A DNA stretch of 64,000 bases from Pseudomonas abietaniphila (GCF_039697315.1 NZ_CP155619.1:2666001-2730000), one strand, 5' to 3'; positions 25,850 to 36,161 are shown, counted from the first letter of the stretch. A program made the numbers and translations. The notes: generated by a model from the sequence alone, not told the origin.

Positions 25850-28800
25850 TTACTCCACGTTCTGCCGGTCACCCTTCGGATCGAAGAACACCGAGGACAC
25901 GATTTCCGCCTCGATCACCGAGCCATCAGCCTGCGGCGAGAACACACGCTCGCCCATGCGCTTGAGGCCGCCTTTGACCACGCCCATCGCGAACGAGTAA
26001 CCCAGCGAGTTCGCCGCGTAGCTCGACGTCACGTGACCGACCATGGTCATCGGAATCGACTGCTTCGGATCGAACACCAGTTGCGCGCCTTCCGGCAGCC
26101 ACTTGTTCGGGTCGATCGGCTTGAGGCCCACCAGTTGCTTACGCTGATCACGCACGCAGTCTTCACGGTTCATGCCGCGCTGGCCGATCCACGAGAACGG
26201 TTTGGTGCGACCGACACACCAGCCCATGTTCAAGTCATCCGGGGTCATCGAGCCGTCGGTGTCCTGACCCACGATGATGAAGCCCTTCTCGGCACGCAGT
26301 ACGTGCATGGTCTCGGTGCCGTAAGGCGTCAGGTTGTACTTCTTGCCCGCCTCGGCGATTTTTTCCAGAACGCCCATGGCGTAGTCAGCCTGGATGTTCA
26401 CTTCGTAGGAAAGCTCACCGGTGAACGAGATCCGGAAGACGCGAGCCGGTACGCCACCGACCAGACCTTCTTTCCAGGTCATGAACGGGAAGGCTTCACG
26501 GTCCAGATCGATGTCGGTCACTTCGCTGAGCAGCTTGCGGCTGTTCGGGCCCGACAGGGTCAGGGTCGCGTAGTGGTCGGTGACAGAAGTGAAGTAAACC
26601 TTCAGGTCCGGCCATTCGGTCTGCTGATAGATTTCCAGCCATTGCAGAACGCGTGCAGCGCCGCCCGTGGTGGTGGTCATGATGAAGTGGTTGTCGGCGA
26701 CGCAGGCGGTTACGCCGTCGTCGAAGACCATGCCGTCTTCTTTACACATCAGGCCGTAACGCGCCTTGCCCACATCGAGCTTGGTCCAGGCGTTGGTGTA
26801 GATGCGGTTCAGGAACTCACGGGCATCCGGGCCTTGAATGTCGATTTTGCCCAGGGTCGAAGCGTCCAGCAGGCCGACGCTGTCGCGCACGGCTTTGCAT
26901 TCGCGGCGGACGGCGGCATGGATGTCTTCACCGGCTTTCGGGAAGTACCAAGGACGTTTCCATTGACCGACGTCTTCGAATTCGGCGCCGTTCTTGACGT
27001 GCCAGGCGTGCAGCGCGGTGAAGCGCACAGGCTCGAAGATGTGGCCGCAGTGACGACCGGCTACCGCACCGAAGGTCACCGGCGTGTAGTTCGGGCGGAA
27101 CATGGTGGTGCCCATTTCCGGAATCGAGACGTTCAGCGAGCGCGCCGCGATGGCCAGACCGTTGACGTTACCCAGCTTGCCCTGATCGGTACCGAAGCCC
27201 AGCGCGGTGTAGCGCTTGACGTGCTCGACCGACTCGAAGCCTTCGCGGGTTGCCAGTTCGATGGCGGCCGCAGTGACGTCGTTCTGCAGGTCGACGAATT
27301 GTTTCGGCGCGCGGGAAGTGCCCTTCTCGTGCGGCACCTGGAACAGCGCCAGGGTCGGTTCCTCAACGCGGCTCAAGGCTTTTGGCATGACGCCTTCGAC
27401 CGGCTGGAAACCGGCTTCGCTGGCAGCACGAACCCCACCTTCGAAACCGTCGGCCAGCGAGTCAGCCAGTGCGTAGACGCCGTTTACGCCCCCGACACAC
27501 ACGCGCTTCTGAGGTGCTTCACCCGGCACGAAGCCGAGGATGTCTTCACGCCAGACCGGCTTGCCGCCCAAATGGGACGCCAAGTGAACGATCGGGCTGT
27601 AACCGCCGGAGCTGGCAACCAGGTCGCAGTCGAGCCATTCGCCAGGGCTGGTGACCTTGTGTGCTTTGACATCGATGGCTGCAACGCGAGCACCGGTGAC
27701 GCGTTTGCTGCCACGGGCTTCGATCACGGCGCTGCCAGTGAGGATGCGAATGCCTTTGGCGCGTGCTTCTTCAACCAGCGCACCACGCGGATTGTGACGG
27801 GCGTCGGCAACCGCGATGACTTGCAGGCCGGCGTCGAGCCAGTCCAGCGCAACGCGGTAGGCGTAATCGTTATTGGTCGACAGCACCAGCTTCTTGCCCG
27901 GCGCCACGCCATAACGGCGGACGTAGGTGGAAACGGCACCGGCCAGCATGTTGCCCGGTACGTCGTTGTTGCCGTAAACCAGAGGACGCTCGTGTGTACC
28001 GGTTGCCAGCACGACACGCTTGGCGCGGACGCGGTGCATGCGCTGACGCACCTGGCCGATCGGCGCGCGGTCACCCAGGTGATCGGTCAGACGCTCATGA
28101 ATGGTCAGGAAGTTGTGGTCGTGGTAGCCGTTGACGGTAGCGCGTGGCAGCAGGATCACATTGGCCAGACCTTTGAGCTCGGCAACGACCGTGGCCACCC
28201 ACTCCGCCGCCGGCTTGCCGTCCAGGCTCTCGCGGGAATCCAGCAGACTGCCGCCGAACTCTTCCTGTTCATCGGCAACGATCACGCGGGCACCGCTGCG
28301 CGCAGCGGCCAGCGCGGCCGCCAGACCCGAAGGGCCTGCGCCGACGACGAGCACGTCGCAGTGATGGTTCATGTTGTCGTAGGTGTCCGGATCGATTTCG
28401 GTCGGCGAACGACCGAGACCGGCGGCCTTACGAATGTATTTCTCGTAGGTCATCCAGAACGACTGTGGGTACATGAAGGTTTTGTAGTAGAAGCCCGGCG
28501 GCATCAGCTTGCCGCCGACCTTGCCGAGGATGCCCATCATGTCGGTGTTCACGCTCGGCCAGCCGTTGGTGCTGGTGGCGACCAGACCCGAGTAAAGCGC
28601 TTGTTGAGTAGCGCGCACGTTCGGGATCTGAGTGGCTTCGGTCGCGCCGATCTGCAGGACCGCGTTCGGCTCTTCGGAACCGGCCGCGAAGATGCCGCGA
28701 GGGCGCGAGTATTTGAAGCTACGGCCGATGATGTCGACGCCGTTGGCCAGCAGGGCTGCGGCCAGGGTGTCGCCTTCAAAGCCTTGGTAGGTCTGACCGT

Positions 28801-28870
28801 TGAAGCTGAAGTTCAGGACCTTGCTACGGTCGATGCGGCCGCCGTTGGGCAGGCGATTGGACTGGCTCAT
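25850..28870 (-). CDS. soxA: sarcosine oxidase alpha subunit
   Basis: 1006 residues. N-terminal 2Fe-2S-like Fer2_4 domain (FSFNGQTYQGFEGDTLAAALL), FAD/NAD domain with VLVVGAGPSGLAAALAAARSG near residue 170, then a C-terminal GcvT-type folate-binding domain (about 610-1000, including DASTLGKIDIQGPDAREFLN and FMTWKEGLVGGVPARVFRISF). The enzyme oxidises sarcosine to glycine and transfers the methyl carbon to tetrahydrofolate as 5,10-methylene-THF. It overlaps soxD by 4 bases. Start MSQSNRLPNGGRID is family-typical. Confidence 0.97.
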   Translation of the reverse strand: MSQSNRLPNGGRIDRSKVLNFSFNGQTYQGFEGDTLAAALLANGVDIIGRSFKYSRPRGIFAAGSEEPNAVLQIGATEATQIPNVRATQQALYSGLVATSTNGWPSVNTDMMGILGKVGGKLMPPGFYYKTFMYPQSFWMTYEKYIRKAAGLGRSPTEIDPDTYDNMNHHCDVLVVGAGPSGLAAALAAARSGARVIVADEQEEFGGSLLDSRESLDGKPAAEWVATVVAELKGLANVILLPRATVNGYHDHNFLTIHERLTDHLGDRAPIGQVRQRMHRVRAKRVVLATGTHERPLVYGNNDVPGNMLAGAVSTYVRRYGVAPGKKLVLSTNNDYAYRVALDWLDAGLQVIAVADARHNPRGALVEEARAKGIRILTGSAVIEARGSKRVTGARVAAIDVKAHKVTSPGEWLDCDLVASSGGYSPIVHLASHLGGKPVWREDILGFVPGEAPQKRVCVGGVNGVYALADSLADGFEGGVRAASEAGFQPVEGVMPKALSRVEEPTLALFQVPHEKGTSRAPKQFVDLQNDVTAAAIELATREGFESVEHVKRYTALGFGTDQGKLGNVNGLAIAARSLNVSIPEMGTTMFRPNYTPVTFGAVAGRHCGHIFEPVRFTALHAWHVKNGAEFEDVGQWKRPWYFPKAGEDIHAAVRRECKAVRDSVGLLDASTLGKIDIQGPDAREFLNRIYTNAWTKLDVGKARYGLMCKEDGMVFDDGVTACVADNHFIMTTTTGGAARVLQWLEIYQQTEWPDLKVYFTSVTDHYATLTLSGPNSRKLLSEVTDIDLDREAFPFMTWKEGLVGGVPARVFRISFTGELSYEVNIQADYAMGVLEKIAEAGKKYNLTPYGTETMHVLRAEKGFIIVGQDTDGSMTPDDLNMGWCVGRTKPFSWIGQRGMNREDCVRDQRKQLVGLKPIDPNKWLPEGAQLVFDPKQSIPMTMVGHVTSSYAANSLGYSFAMGVVKGGLKRMGERVFSPQADGSVIEAEIVSSVFFDPKGDRQNVE

Positions 28871-29181
28871 ACCTTGTCTCCCTTCCCGACGGCTGGAACC
28901 TTGTTCACAAACTGAGGTTTGCTACCGATCGGATAGGTTTCGAGAATTTCGTAAGTCACGGTGTCACGCGTGGCGTTGAAGTACTGACGGCAACCGGCTG
29001 CGTGAATCCACAGTTCGTGGTGCAGGCCGCGCGGATTGTCGCGGAAGAACATGTAGTCGCCCCACTCTTCGTCGGTGCAGGCGGCCGGGTCCAGTGGACG
29101 CGGGATGTGGGCCTGACCGGACCCGTGGAATTCCTCTTCGGAGCGCAGTTCGCCACAGTGAGGACAGAAGATATGCAGCAT
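28867..29181 (-). CDS. soxD: sarcosine oxidase delta subunit
   Basis: 104 residues, cytoplasmic zinc protein. Cys6 and Cys9 in FCPHCGELRSEEEF with later Cys/His supply the zinc site; GDYMFFRDNPRGLHHELWIH and AAGCRQYFNATRDTVTYE are family hallmarks. The delta subunit caps the alpha/beta interface. ATG 29181 follows GGAGAAATTCCT; its stop overlaps soxA by 4 bases. The longer frame to 29442 is the antisense-side continuation inside soxB and not coding. Confidence 0.96.
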   Translation of the reverse strand: MLHIFCPHCGELRSEEEFHGSGQAHIPRPLDPAACTDEEWGDYMFFRDNPRGLHHELWIHAAGCRQYFNATRDTVTYEILETYPIGSKPQFVNKVPAVGKGDKV

Positions 29182-29195
29182 AGGAATTTCTCCTG

Positions 29196-30446
29196 TTAGT
29201 GGGCGACGGCAGCAGCGCCGTGTTCGTCGATGAGGGCGCCGTTGTGAAAGCGGTCGATGGAGAACGGCTTGGCCAGCGGGTGCATTTCGCCCTTCGCCAG
29301 GCTCGCGGCGAAGACGTTGCCCGATCCCGGGGTCGCCTTGAAGCCACCGGTGCCCCACCCGCAGTTGAAGAACATGTTCGGCACAGGCGTCTTGGAAATG
29401 ATCGGGCACGCATCCGGCGTGGTGTCGACGATGCCGCCCCACTGACGGTTCATGCGCACGCGCGACAGCACCGGGAACATTTCGACGATGGCTTGAATGG
29501 TGTGCTCGATGACCGGGTACGAACCGCGCTGACCGTAGCCCACCCAGCCGTCGATACCGGCGCCGATCACCAGGTCGCCCTTGTCGGACTGGCTGATGTA
29601 GCCGTGCACGGCGTTGGACATGATCACGCTGTCGATAATTGGTTTGATCGGCTCCGACACCAGCGCCTGCAGCGGGTGGGATTCGATCGGCAGACGGAAG
29701 CCCGCCAGCTTGGCCATGTGGCCCGAGTTACCGGCGGTCACTACACCGACGCGCTTGGCGCCGATGAAGCCTTTATTGGTTTCAACGCCGATGCACACGC
29801 CGTTTTCCTTGCGGAAGCCGGTCACTTCGGTTTGCTGGATCAGGTCAACGCCCAACGCGTCAGCGGCGCGGGCAAAGCCCCAGGCCACGGCGTCGTGACG
29901 CGCAACACCGCCGCGACGTTGAACCGTCGCGCCGATGATCGGGTAACGGGTGTTCTTCGAGCAGTCCAGGTACGGGATCTCTTCGGCCACTTGCTTGCCG
30001 TTGAGCAGTTCGCCGTCCACGCCGTTCAGGCGGTTGGCACTGACCCGACGCTCGGAATCACGCATGTCCTGCAGGGTGTGGCACAGGTTGTACACGCCGC
30101 GCTGCGAGAACATGACGTTGTAGTTCAGGTCCTGGGACAGGCCTTCCCACAGTTTCATTGCGTGTTCGTACAGGTGCGCGGACTCGTCCCACAGGTAGTT
30201 GGAACGCACGATGGTGGTGTTACGGGCAGTGTTGCCGCCGCCCAACCAGCCCTTCTCGACCACGGCTACGTTGGTGATGCCGTGCTCTTTGGCCAGGTAG
30301 TAAGCCGTCGCCAGACCATGACCACCGCCGCCGACGATAACCACGTCGTAGACTTTTTTCGGGGTCGGCGTGCGCCACATGCGCTGCCAGTTTTCGTGGT
30401 GGCTGAGGGAGTGTTTGAAGAGGCCGAAGCCTGAGTAATGTTGCAT
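29196..30446 (-). CDS. soxB: sarcosine oxidase beta subunit
   Basis: 416 residues. FAD-dependent oxidoreductase of the DAO family with the dinucleotide motif [20 protein letters not shown] and the conserved [20 protein letters not shown] near residue 68, where the covalent FMN-binding His of the family would be expected further along. It carries the sarcosine oxidation site. It opens the soxBDAG series 15 bases behind glyA. The C-terminal [20 protein letters not shown] block confirms the family. Confidence 0.96.
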   Translation of the reverse strand: MQHYSGFGLFKHSLSHHENWQRMWRTPTPKKVYDVVIVGGGGHGLATAYYLAKEHGITNVAVVEKGWLGGGNTARNTTIVRSNYLWDESAHLYEHAMKLWEGLSQDLNYNVMFSQRGVYNLCHTLQDMRDSERRVSANRLNGVDGELLNGKQVAEEIPYLDCSKNTRYPIIGATVQRRGGVARHDAVAWGFARAADALGVDLIQQTEVTGFRKENGVCIGVETNKGFIGAKRVGVVTAGNSGHMAKLAGFRLPIESHPLQALVSEPIKPIIDSVIMSNAVHGYISQSDKGDLVIGAGIDGWVGYGQRGSYPVIEHTIQAIVEMFPVLSRVRMNRQWGGIVDTTPDACPIISKTPVPNMFFNCGWGTGGFKATPGSGNVFAASLAKGEMHPLAKPFSIDRFHNGALIDEHGAAAVAH

Positions 30447-30461
30447 GGTGCTACTCCTGAC

Positions 30462-31715
30462 TCAGCGGTAAACCGGGAAATCGGCGCACAGCGCGGCGAC
30501 CTGACCGGCAACATTGGCCTCGACATCGGCATCGCCGAGGTTGTCGAGAATGTCGCAGATCCAACCGGCCAGCGTGATGCACTGGGTGACTTTGAAACCG
30601 CGGGTGGTGACCGCCGGGGTGCCGATACGCAGGCCCGAGGTCACGAACGGCGATTGTGGATCGTTCGGAACGGCGTTCTTGTTCACAGTAATGTGGGCGC
30701 GACCCAGTGCAGCGTCTGCGTCCTTACCGGTAAGGCCCTGACGGATCAGGCTGACCAGGAACAAGTGGTTGTCGGTACCACCGGAAACCACGTCGTAACC
30801 GCGATCGATGAACACCTGCGCCATGGCCTGGGCGTTGTCGATCACTTGCTGTTGATACGCCTTGAAGCCAGGCTCCATCGCCTCCTTGAAGCACACGGCC
30901 TTGCCGGCGATGACGTGCATCAGCGGGCCGCCTTGAGCGCCAGGGAACACGGCAGAGTTGAGCTTTTTCTCGATCTCTTCGTTGGCCTTGGCCAGGATCA
31001 GGCCACCACGAGGGCCGCGCAGGGTTTTGTGCGTGGTAGTAGTGACGACGTCAGCGTACGGCAGCGGGTTCGGGTACAGGCCAGCGGCGACCAGACCGGC
31101 GACGTGAGCCATGTCCACGAACAGCAGCGCACCGACTTTGTCAGCGATCTGACGGAAGCGCGGGAAGTCCAGCGTCTTGGAGTACGCCGAGAAACCGGCA
31201 ACGATCATCTTGGGCTTGTGTTCAACGGCGAGACGCTCGACTTCGTCGTAATCGATCAGGCCGGTGTTGGTGTCGATCCCGTATTGAACGGCGTTGTAGA
31301 GCTTGCCCGAGGACGACACTTTGGCGCCGTGGGTCAGGTGGCCGCCGTGGGCCAGGCTCATGCCCAGAATGGTGTCGCCCGCTTGAATGAGTGCCAGGTA
31401 AACCGCGCTGTTGGCCGACGAACCGGAGTGCGGCTGAACGTTGGCGTAGTCGGCACCGAACAGCTGCTTGGCGCGGTCGATGGCCAGTTGCTCGACCTTA
31501 TCGACGTGCTCGCAACCGCCGTAGTAACGCTTGCCCGGATAGCCTTCGGCGTACTTGTTGGTCAGACCGCTGCCTTGAGCTTCCATTACGCGCTTGCTGG
31601 TGTAGTTCTCCGAGGCGATCAGCTCAATGTGATCTTCCTGACGCTGATCTTCGGCATTCATCGCTGCCAAGAGTGCATCGTCATAACCCTGGATCTGGTC
31701 TTGCTTGCTGAACAT
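30462..31715 (-). CDS. glyA: serine hydroxymethyltransferase
   Basis: 417 residues, PLP enzyme interconverting serine and glycine with 5,10-methylene-THF. PLP lysine lies in [19 protein letters not shown]; other blocks are [20 protein letters not shown] and [15 protein letters not shown] [16 protein letters not shown]. It leads the sox operon, so the C1 unit and the glycine made by sarcosine oxidase can be joined to serine. This corresponds to the glyA1 copy of the P. aeruginosa sox cluster. ATG follows GGGAGAACCGCG. Confidence 0.97.
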   Translation of the reverse strand: MFSKQDQIQGYDDALLAAMNAEDQRQEDHIELIASENYTSKRVMEAQGSGLTNKYAEGYPGKRYYGGCEHVDKVEQLAIDRAKQLFGADYANVQPHSGSSANSAVYLALIQAGDTILGMSLAHGGHLTHGAKVSSSGKLYNAVQYGIDTNTGLIDYDEVERLAVEHKPKMIVAGFSAYSKTLDFPRFRQIADKVGALLFVDMAHVAGLVAAGLYPNPLPYADVVTTTTHKTLRGPRGGLILAKANEEIEKKLNSAVFPGAQGGPLMHVIAGKAVCFKEAMEPGFKAYQQQVIDNAQAMAQVFIDRGYDVVSGGTDNHLFLVSLIRQGLTGKDADAALGRAHITVNKNAVPNDPQSPFVTSGLRIGTPAVTTRGFKVTQCITLAGWICDILDNLGDADVEANVAGQVAALCADFPVYR

Positions 31716-31925
31716 CGCGGTTCTCCCAGCGGCGGCGCGGCGCCTGAATTATCGATAGGGCTTTGGATTACCCCTTGGAAGCGATGGTATGGCCGACGCA
31801 GACTGCCTAGATGCCTACGGGCGCCACACAAAGGTGCGTTTACGACATGGATTAGCGGGGAGAGATAAATGCCGGATTTTGACGAACCACAGCCGTCCAC
31901 ATACCCGGCCACAAAAACACTCACT

Positions 31926-32018
31926 TGTGGGAGCGAGCTTGCTCGCGAAGGCTGAGGATCAGGCGCTGGAGATGCGTTGAATGTGCCGCCCCCTTCGCGA
32001 GCAAGCTCGCTCCCACAG
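31926..32018. repeat. REP-type palindrome pair, AGCTTGCTCGCGA family
   Basis: TGTGGGAGCGAGCTTGCTCG mirrored by CGAGCAAGCTCGCTCCCACA. Confidence 0.87.
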
Positions 32019-32060
32019 TGTCGGCGGATGACATAAAACGTGTTTTATCGTCCAGAAAAC

Positions 32061-32093
32061 AAAAATCCCCCGGTGATAAGCCGGGGGATTTTT
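32061..32093 (-). terminator. rho-independent terminator of alaC
   Basis: ATCCCCCGGtgataagCCGGGGGAT with A5 on the left and T5 on the right. It lies 18 bases beyond the alaC stop. Confidence 0.88.
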
Positions 32094-32111
32094 GATGAGG
32101 CAATGTCGCAA

Positions 32112-33329
32112 TCAGACAGATTTGGCAGGCAACAAACCGTCGGCCCGGAACATCCCGCGAATGCCACGCACTGCCTGACGAATCCGGTCCTGGTTCTCGA
32201 TCAGGGCGAAACGGACGTGATCGTCGCCGTATTCACCAAAACCGACACCCGGCGAGACGCAGACCTTGGCCTCCAGCAGCAGCTTCTTGGCAAATTCCAG
32301 CGAGCCCAGGTGCGCGTAGGCCTCAGGAATTTTCGCCCAGACGTACATCGAGGCTTTCGGGTTCTCGACCATCCAGCCCAGTTCGTGCAAGCCTTTGACC
32401 AGCACGTTACGACGCTGGCGGTACTGCTCGGCGATGTCGAGCACGCACTGTTGGTCGCCTTCCAGCGCAGCAATCGCCGCGACCTGCAACGGCGTGAATG
32501 TGCCGTAGTCGTGGTAACTCTTGATGCGGGCCAATGCGTTAACCAGTTCAGGGTTTCCGACCATGAAGCCAATCCGCCAGCCGGCCATGTTGTAGCTCTT
32601 GGACAAGGTGAAAAATTCCACCGCGATGTCCTTGGCGCCCGGCACCTGCATGATCGACGGGGCTTTCCAACCGTCATAGACGATGTCGGCATACGCCAGG
32701 TCGTGAACCACCAGCACGTCGTATTGCTTGGCCAGCGCGACCACACGCTCGAAGAAGTCGAGCTCGACGCACTGAGCCGTCGGGTTGGACGGGAAGCCGA
32801 GGATCATCATCTTCGGCTTCGGGATCGAGCCACGAATGGCTTTTTCAAGCTCGGCGAAGAAGTCCACGCCCGGCACCAGCGGCACGGACCGCACTTGAGC
32901 GCCAGCGATCACTGCGCCGTAGATATGAATCGGATAACTGGGGTTAGGCACAAGCACCGTGTCGCCCTGATCGAGCGTGGCAAGCATCAGATGCGCCAGG
33001 CCTTCCTTGGAGCCAATGGTGACAATGGCTTCGGTTTCCGGGTCGATGTCGACCTCGTAACGCTTTTTGTACCAACTGGAGATCGCCCGACGCAGACGCG
33101 GGATGCCACGCGAAGTCGAGTAGCCGTGAGTGTCTTCACGTTGGGCGACAGTGACCAGTTTTTCGACGATGTGCGGTGGCGTTGCCCCGTCGGGGTTGCC
33201 CATGCTCAGGTCGATGATGTCCTCACCACGACGACGAGCGGCCATTTTCAGCTCGGCAGTGATGTTGAACACGTAAGGGGGGAGTCGATCGATGCGCGCA
33301 AAGCGGCGCGGCGAACCTTGGTCAGCCAT
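32112..33329 (-). CDS. alaC: alanine transaminase AlaC
   Basis: 405 residues, PLP class I/II aminotransferase making alanine from pyruvate and glutamate. The PLP lysine is in [20 protein letters not shown], substrate-binding Arg in the C-terminal [18 protein letters not shown], and the start [20 protein letters not shown] is nearly invariant in this family. ATG 33329 is preferred over the longer frame to 33455, whose first 42 residues are low-complexity and unlike the family. Monocistronic with its own terminator. Confidence 0.93.
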   Translation of the reverse strand: MADQGSPRRFARIDRLPPYVFNITAELKMAARRRGEDIIDLSMGNPDGATPPHIVEKLVTVAQREDTHGYSTSRGIPRLRRAISSWYKKRYEVDIDPETEAIVTIGSKEGLAHLMLATLDQGDTVLVPNPSYPIHIYGAVIAGAQVRSVPLVPGVDFFAELEKAIRGSIPKPKMMILGFPSNPTAQCVELDFFERVVALAKQYDVLVVHDLAYADIVYDGWKAPSIMQVPGAKDIAVEFFTLSKSYNMAGWRIGFMVGNPELVNALARIKSYHDYGTFTPLQVAAIAALEGDQQCVLDIAEQYRQRRNVLVKGLHELGWMVENPKASMYVWAKIPEAYAHLGSLEFAKKLLLEAKVCVSPGVGFGEYGDDHVRFALIENQDRIRQAVRGIRGMFRADGLLPAKSV

Positions 33330-33475
33330 GAGATGCCTCTGAAGACGTAAGCGCCCGGAACCGTCCGAGCGACGCTGGCCACTGCGGTGGCCTGGTGCGG
33401 AAGATAAAGGCGCTGATGGCGGTTTGTCTACAGGGATTTGAGCGCCATCCAACAAACGGTGAGTCGCTGCAAATC

Positions 33476-33565
33476 CTGTAGGAGCGCGCTTGCCCGCGAT
33501 GCGTCAGATCAAATACATCAACGGTGACTGACACACCGCATTCGCGGGCAAGCGCGCTCCTACAG
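33476..33565. repeat. REP-type palindrome pair, GCGCTTGCCCGCGA family
   Basis: CTGTAGGAGCGCGCTTGCCC mirrored by GGGCAAGCGCGCTCCTACAG. Same family and almost same inner sequence (TCAGTCACCGT / ACGGTGACTGA type) as 25728-25818. Confidence 0.87.
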
Positions 33566-33573
33566 GGAATGCG

Positions 33574-34317
33574 TCAGGCAAGAACCTGGCGCAACCCGAG
33601 CAACAGCAGGAAATGCAGCGGATAAATCAGGTACGCCCAACGCCGCATCGGCCAGACCGCAAAGGCGGGTCGCCAGCGCAGGAGCGCCAGGCCCAGCCAA
33701 GGCCCGATCAGACAGGCGATCAACGCCCCTACCGAAATGGGATCGCCCCACAGCATGCCGTCGATGATCTTAGGCCACTCGTTGCTGAGCAGGCACACCA
33801 CGCCGGGCAGGATCGCCAACCAGAGCGATCCCCTCAGCACGAGCAGGAAAGCAGTCGGCAGCAACACGCCGTAGGCGCCAAACATCAGCAACGGCGCAAA
33901 TGCGACGCCGATACCCAGCGCAATCACCGCCATGATCCGCATCGGCCAGGAACGGCTGCTCGCACCCTGCGCAACCAACAACCCGAGTACCAGCGTGGGC
34001 AGTACGTTAAGCGTGGTGACTTCATCGGCCATGTACAACCGATACGGAAACTCGGCGATAACTGAAAACACCGCCAGCCAGGCCAGGTACTTCCAGCGAA
34101 TGCCGGGGTGAACCGGACGCGAAACACTGCGCCCGACATTGACTGCAATGGCCAGGCAAAACCACGCAAAGGCCAGCCTGCCGGGCACGTAAAGCCAGTC
34201 CGCCGACCATCCGACGTAACGCAGGTGGTCGAGCACCATGCTCAACATCGCCAGCCATTTGAGCAGGTCCAGCGCGCGGTCACGTACCGGCTGTATCGTT
34301 GAATGTGCCTCGCTCAT
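33574..34317 (-). CDS. TraX-family inner-membrane acyl/acetyltransferase-like protein
   Basis: 247 residues with about eight hydrophobic helices. Typical TraX features are RDRALDLLKWLAMLSMVLDH at the start and AYLIYPLHFLLLLGLRQVL at the end. F-plasmid TraX acetylates pilin; chromosomal relatives have no known substrate. There are no conjugation genes nearby, so the plasmid role does not apply. It is divergent from ltaE with 99 bases between. Confidence 0.88.
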   Translation of the reverse strand: MSEAHSTIQPVRDRALDLLKWLAMLSMVLDHLRYVGWSADWLYVPGRLAFAWFCLAIAVNVGRSVSRPVHPGIRWKYLAWLAVFSVIAEFPYRLYMADEVTTLNVLPTLVLGLLVAQGASSRSWPMRIMAVIALGIGVAFAPLLMFGAYGVLLPTAFLLVLRGSLWLAILPGVVCLLSNEWPKIIDGMLWGDPISVGALIACLIGPWLGLALLRWRPAFAVWPMRRWAYLIYPLHFLLLLGLRQVLA

Positions 34318-34416
34318 CGTGCTCCGCTGTTTGACTGAATTTTCTGACGCAAGAATGCATGACCAAACCAGTGAATCTTGGTTACAGTCGCAGCCTTCGA
34401 TTACAGGGAACCGGCC

Positions 34417-35457
34417 ATGTCAGACCAAAGCCAGCAGTTTGCCAGCGACAACTATTCGGGAATCTGCCCCGAAGCCTGGGCGGCCATGGAACAAGCGAAC
34501 CATGGCCATCAACGTGCGTATGGTGACGATCAATGGACAGCGCGGGCGGCCGATCAATTCCGTCAGCTGTTCGAAACCGACTGTGAAGTGTTCTTTGCCT
34601 TCAACGGTACGGCCGCCAACTCGCTGGCTTTGTCATCGTTGTGCCAGAGTTACCACAGCGTCATCTGCTCCGAAACCGCCCACGTCGAGACCGACGAATG
34701 CGGCGCCCCCGAGTTTTTCTCCAACGGCTCCAAGCTGCTGACCGCCCGTAGCGAGAACGGCAAGCTGACCCCCGAATCGATTCGTGAAGTCGCGCTCAAG
34801 CGGGCCGACATTCATTACCCAAAACCGCGCGTGGTGACGCTGACCCAGGCGACCGAAGTGGGCAGCGTGTACTTGCCCGAAGAGCTGAAAGCAATCAGCG
34901 ACACCTGCAAGGAACTGGGCCTGAACCTGCACATGGACGGTGCCAGGTTCGCGAACGCGTGCGCTTACCTGGGCTGCACGCCCGCCGAGTTGACCTGGAA
35001 AGCCGGCATTGACGTGCTGTGTTTCGGCGGCACCAAGAACGGCATGGCGGTGGGTGAAGCGATTCTGTTCTTCAACCACAAGCTGGCCGAAGACTTTGAC
35101 TACCGCTGCAAACAGGCCGGGCAACTGGCGTCGAAAATGCGCTTCCTGTCGGCGCCTTGGGTCGGGCTGCTGGAAAACGACGCCTGGCTCAAACACGCTC
35201 GCCACGCCAACCGCTGCGCGCAATTGCTTGCTGAGTTGGTAAAAGACATTCCCGGCGTAGAACTGATGTTCCCGGTGCAGGCCAACGGCGTGTTTCTGCA
35301 ATTGTCGGAAGCGGCGATCGCGGCGCTGACCGCCAGGGGCTGGCGCTTCTACACCTTCATCGGCAACGGCGGCGCACGGTTCATGTGCTCGTGGGACACC
35401 GAAGAATCACGCGTGCGTGAACTGGCTGCGGACATCCGGTTGGTGATGGGGGCCTGA
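34417..35457 (+). CDS. ltaE: low-specificity L-threonine aldolase
   Basis: 346 residues, PLP enzyme cleaving L-threonine and allo-threonine to glycine and acetaldehyde. The PLP lysine lies in DVLCFGGTKNGMAVGEAILF; other blocks are FASDNYSGICPEAWAAME and HMDGARFANACAYLG. Length equals the well-studied Pseudomonas enzyme. It stands in the betaine/sarcosine region as in P. aeruginosa (there called ltaA), where it links glycine and threonine pools. ATG 34417 is chosen; the frame extends 13 codons upstream without resemblance. Confidence 0.95.
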   Translation: MSDQSQQFASDNYSGICPEAWAAMEQANHGHQRAYGDDQWTARAADQFRQLFETDCEVFFAFNGTAANSLALSSLCQSYHSVICSETAHVETDECGAPEFFSNGSKLLTARSENGKLTPESIREVALKRADIHYPKPRVVTLTQATEVGSVYLPEELKAISDTCKELGLNLHMDGARFANACAYLGCTPAELTWKAGIDVLCFGGTKNGMAVGEAILFFNHKLAEDFDYRCKQAGQLASKMRFLSAPWVGLLENDAWLKHARHANRCAQLLAELVKDIPGVELMFPVQANGVFLQLSEAAIAALTARGWRFYTFIGNGGARFMCSWDTEESRVRELAADIRLVMGA

Positions 35458-35490
35458 TTGCCCCCGGTCTTCCTGACACCGCGAATGACC

Positions 35491-35580
35491 CTGTGGGAGC
35501 GAATTCATTCGCGATTGGCCGGTTCAGCCGACAGAAATCAATCAACCGAGCCTGCATCGCGAATAAATTCGCTCCCACAG
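35491..35580. repeat. REP-type palindrome pair, GAATTCATTCGCGA family
   Basis: CTGTGGGAGCGAATTCATTC mirrored by GCGAATAAATTCGCTCCCAC between converging ltaE and the zapA-like gene. Confidence 0.87.
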
Positions 35581-35628
35581 GAATGTGTCAGGCGGACTAC
35601 CAGAGTATGCGCATACCTGAAAGCGCTA

Positions 35629-35931
35629 TCACCCCTGCGAAATCACCTTCTCGATCACCTCGACCGTCGCACTGACCTTGTCCTCATAACGGCTCAGCTC
35701 ATCGGCATGTTGCTGCTTGAGTTCGATCTGCTTCGAGCACAGGTTCAGCGCCGCCAGCACCAGCAGACGGTCGCCGATGAGTGTCGGGTAATTGCGCTTG
35801 GTTTCCGACAACGCCGACTTGAGCATGACCACCGCATCCATCAAGGTCTGCTCTTGCCCGGCAGGTGCCTTGATCGTGTAGTCGTTGCCGAGAATGGAAA
35901 TGACTTTGGTGGCGTCGCGGTCGATGATCAT
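35629..35931 (-). CDS. ZapA-like cell division protein (paralogue)
   Basis: 100 residues. ZapA fold: N-terminal beta part VISILGNDYTIKAPAGQEQ and a C-terminal helix (RLLVLAALNLCSKQIELKQQ) that would form the coiled coil. It differs from the main Pseudomonas ZapA and has no 6S RNA or 5-formyl-THF cyclo-ligase gene behind it, so I read it as the second, divergent copy found in the betaine gene region of Pseudomonas. It overlaps the preceding coiled-coil gene by 4 bases. A role with FtsZ is inferred from the family only. Confidence 0.75.
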   Translation of the reverse strand: MIIDRDATKVISILGNDYTIKAPAGQEQTLMDAVVMLKSALSETKRNYPTLIGDRLLVLAALNLCSKQIELKQQHADELSRYEDKVSATVEVIEKVISQG

Positions 35932-36161
35932 GCGCTGACCGCACTCGCGCTGGTGGCGCGATCAACCAGCGCCTGAATACGGGCTGCCGTGGCGCCTTGT
36001 TTCTCTTCCTGCTCCAGCAGGCTCAACTGCAAACTGTCGTTGTCATCCCTGGCTTGTTTCAGCGCTTCGGCGAGCTGCGCATTCGTGTTCTGCAGATCCT
36101 GGTTCTGCTGCACCAGGTCACCGACGAGTTTTTCCAACTGGCTTAGGGATGCTTCCAACAT
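35928..36161 (-). CDS. small coiled-coil protein paired with ZapA-like gene
   Basis: 77 residues, nearly all helix: LEKLVGDLVQQNQDLQNTNA and ALKQARDDNDSLQLSLLEQE show heptad spacing of Leu/Val. It recalls the small coiled-coil proteins (ZapB or TIGR02449 type) that accompany ZapA. Translationally coupled to the ZapA-like gene by a 4-base overlap. Function unknown; a complex of the two products is the obvious guess. Confidence 0.7.
   Translation of the reverse strand: MLEASLSQLEKLVGDLVQQNQDLQNTNAQLAEALKQARDDNDSLQLSLLEQEEKQGATAARIQALVDRATSASAVSA

Larger units (their letters stand above)
31716..32111. other. upstream region of glyA-sox operon
   Basis: 396 bases without a gene. From right to left it holds the alaC terminator (32061-32093), a palindromic repeat (31926-32018) and about 200 bases in front of glyA that must carry the sox promoter. 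I see no clear operator by eye. Confidence 0.5.

Noticed and set aside
25829..28915. Open frame of 1028 codons on the plus strand
   Set aside because: It lies fully antisense to soxA, is rich in Val, Arg, Gly and Gln in a way typical of codon shadows, and resembles no protein family.
35458..35628. Search for 6S RNA behind the ZapA-like gene
   Set aside because: The usual zapA-ssrS order in Pseudomonas made me look, but the space holds only a palindromic repeat and about 50 further bases, too little for 6S RNA.
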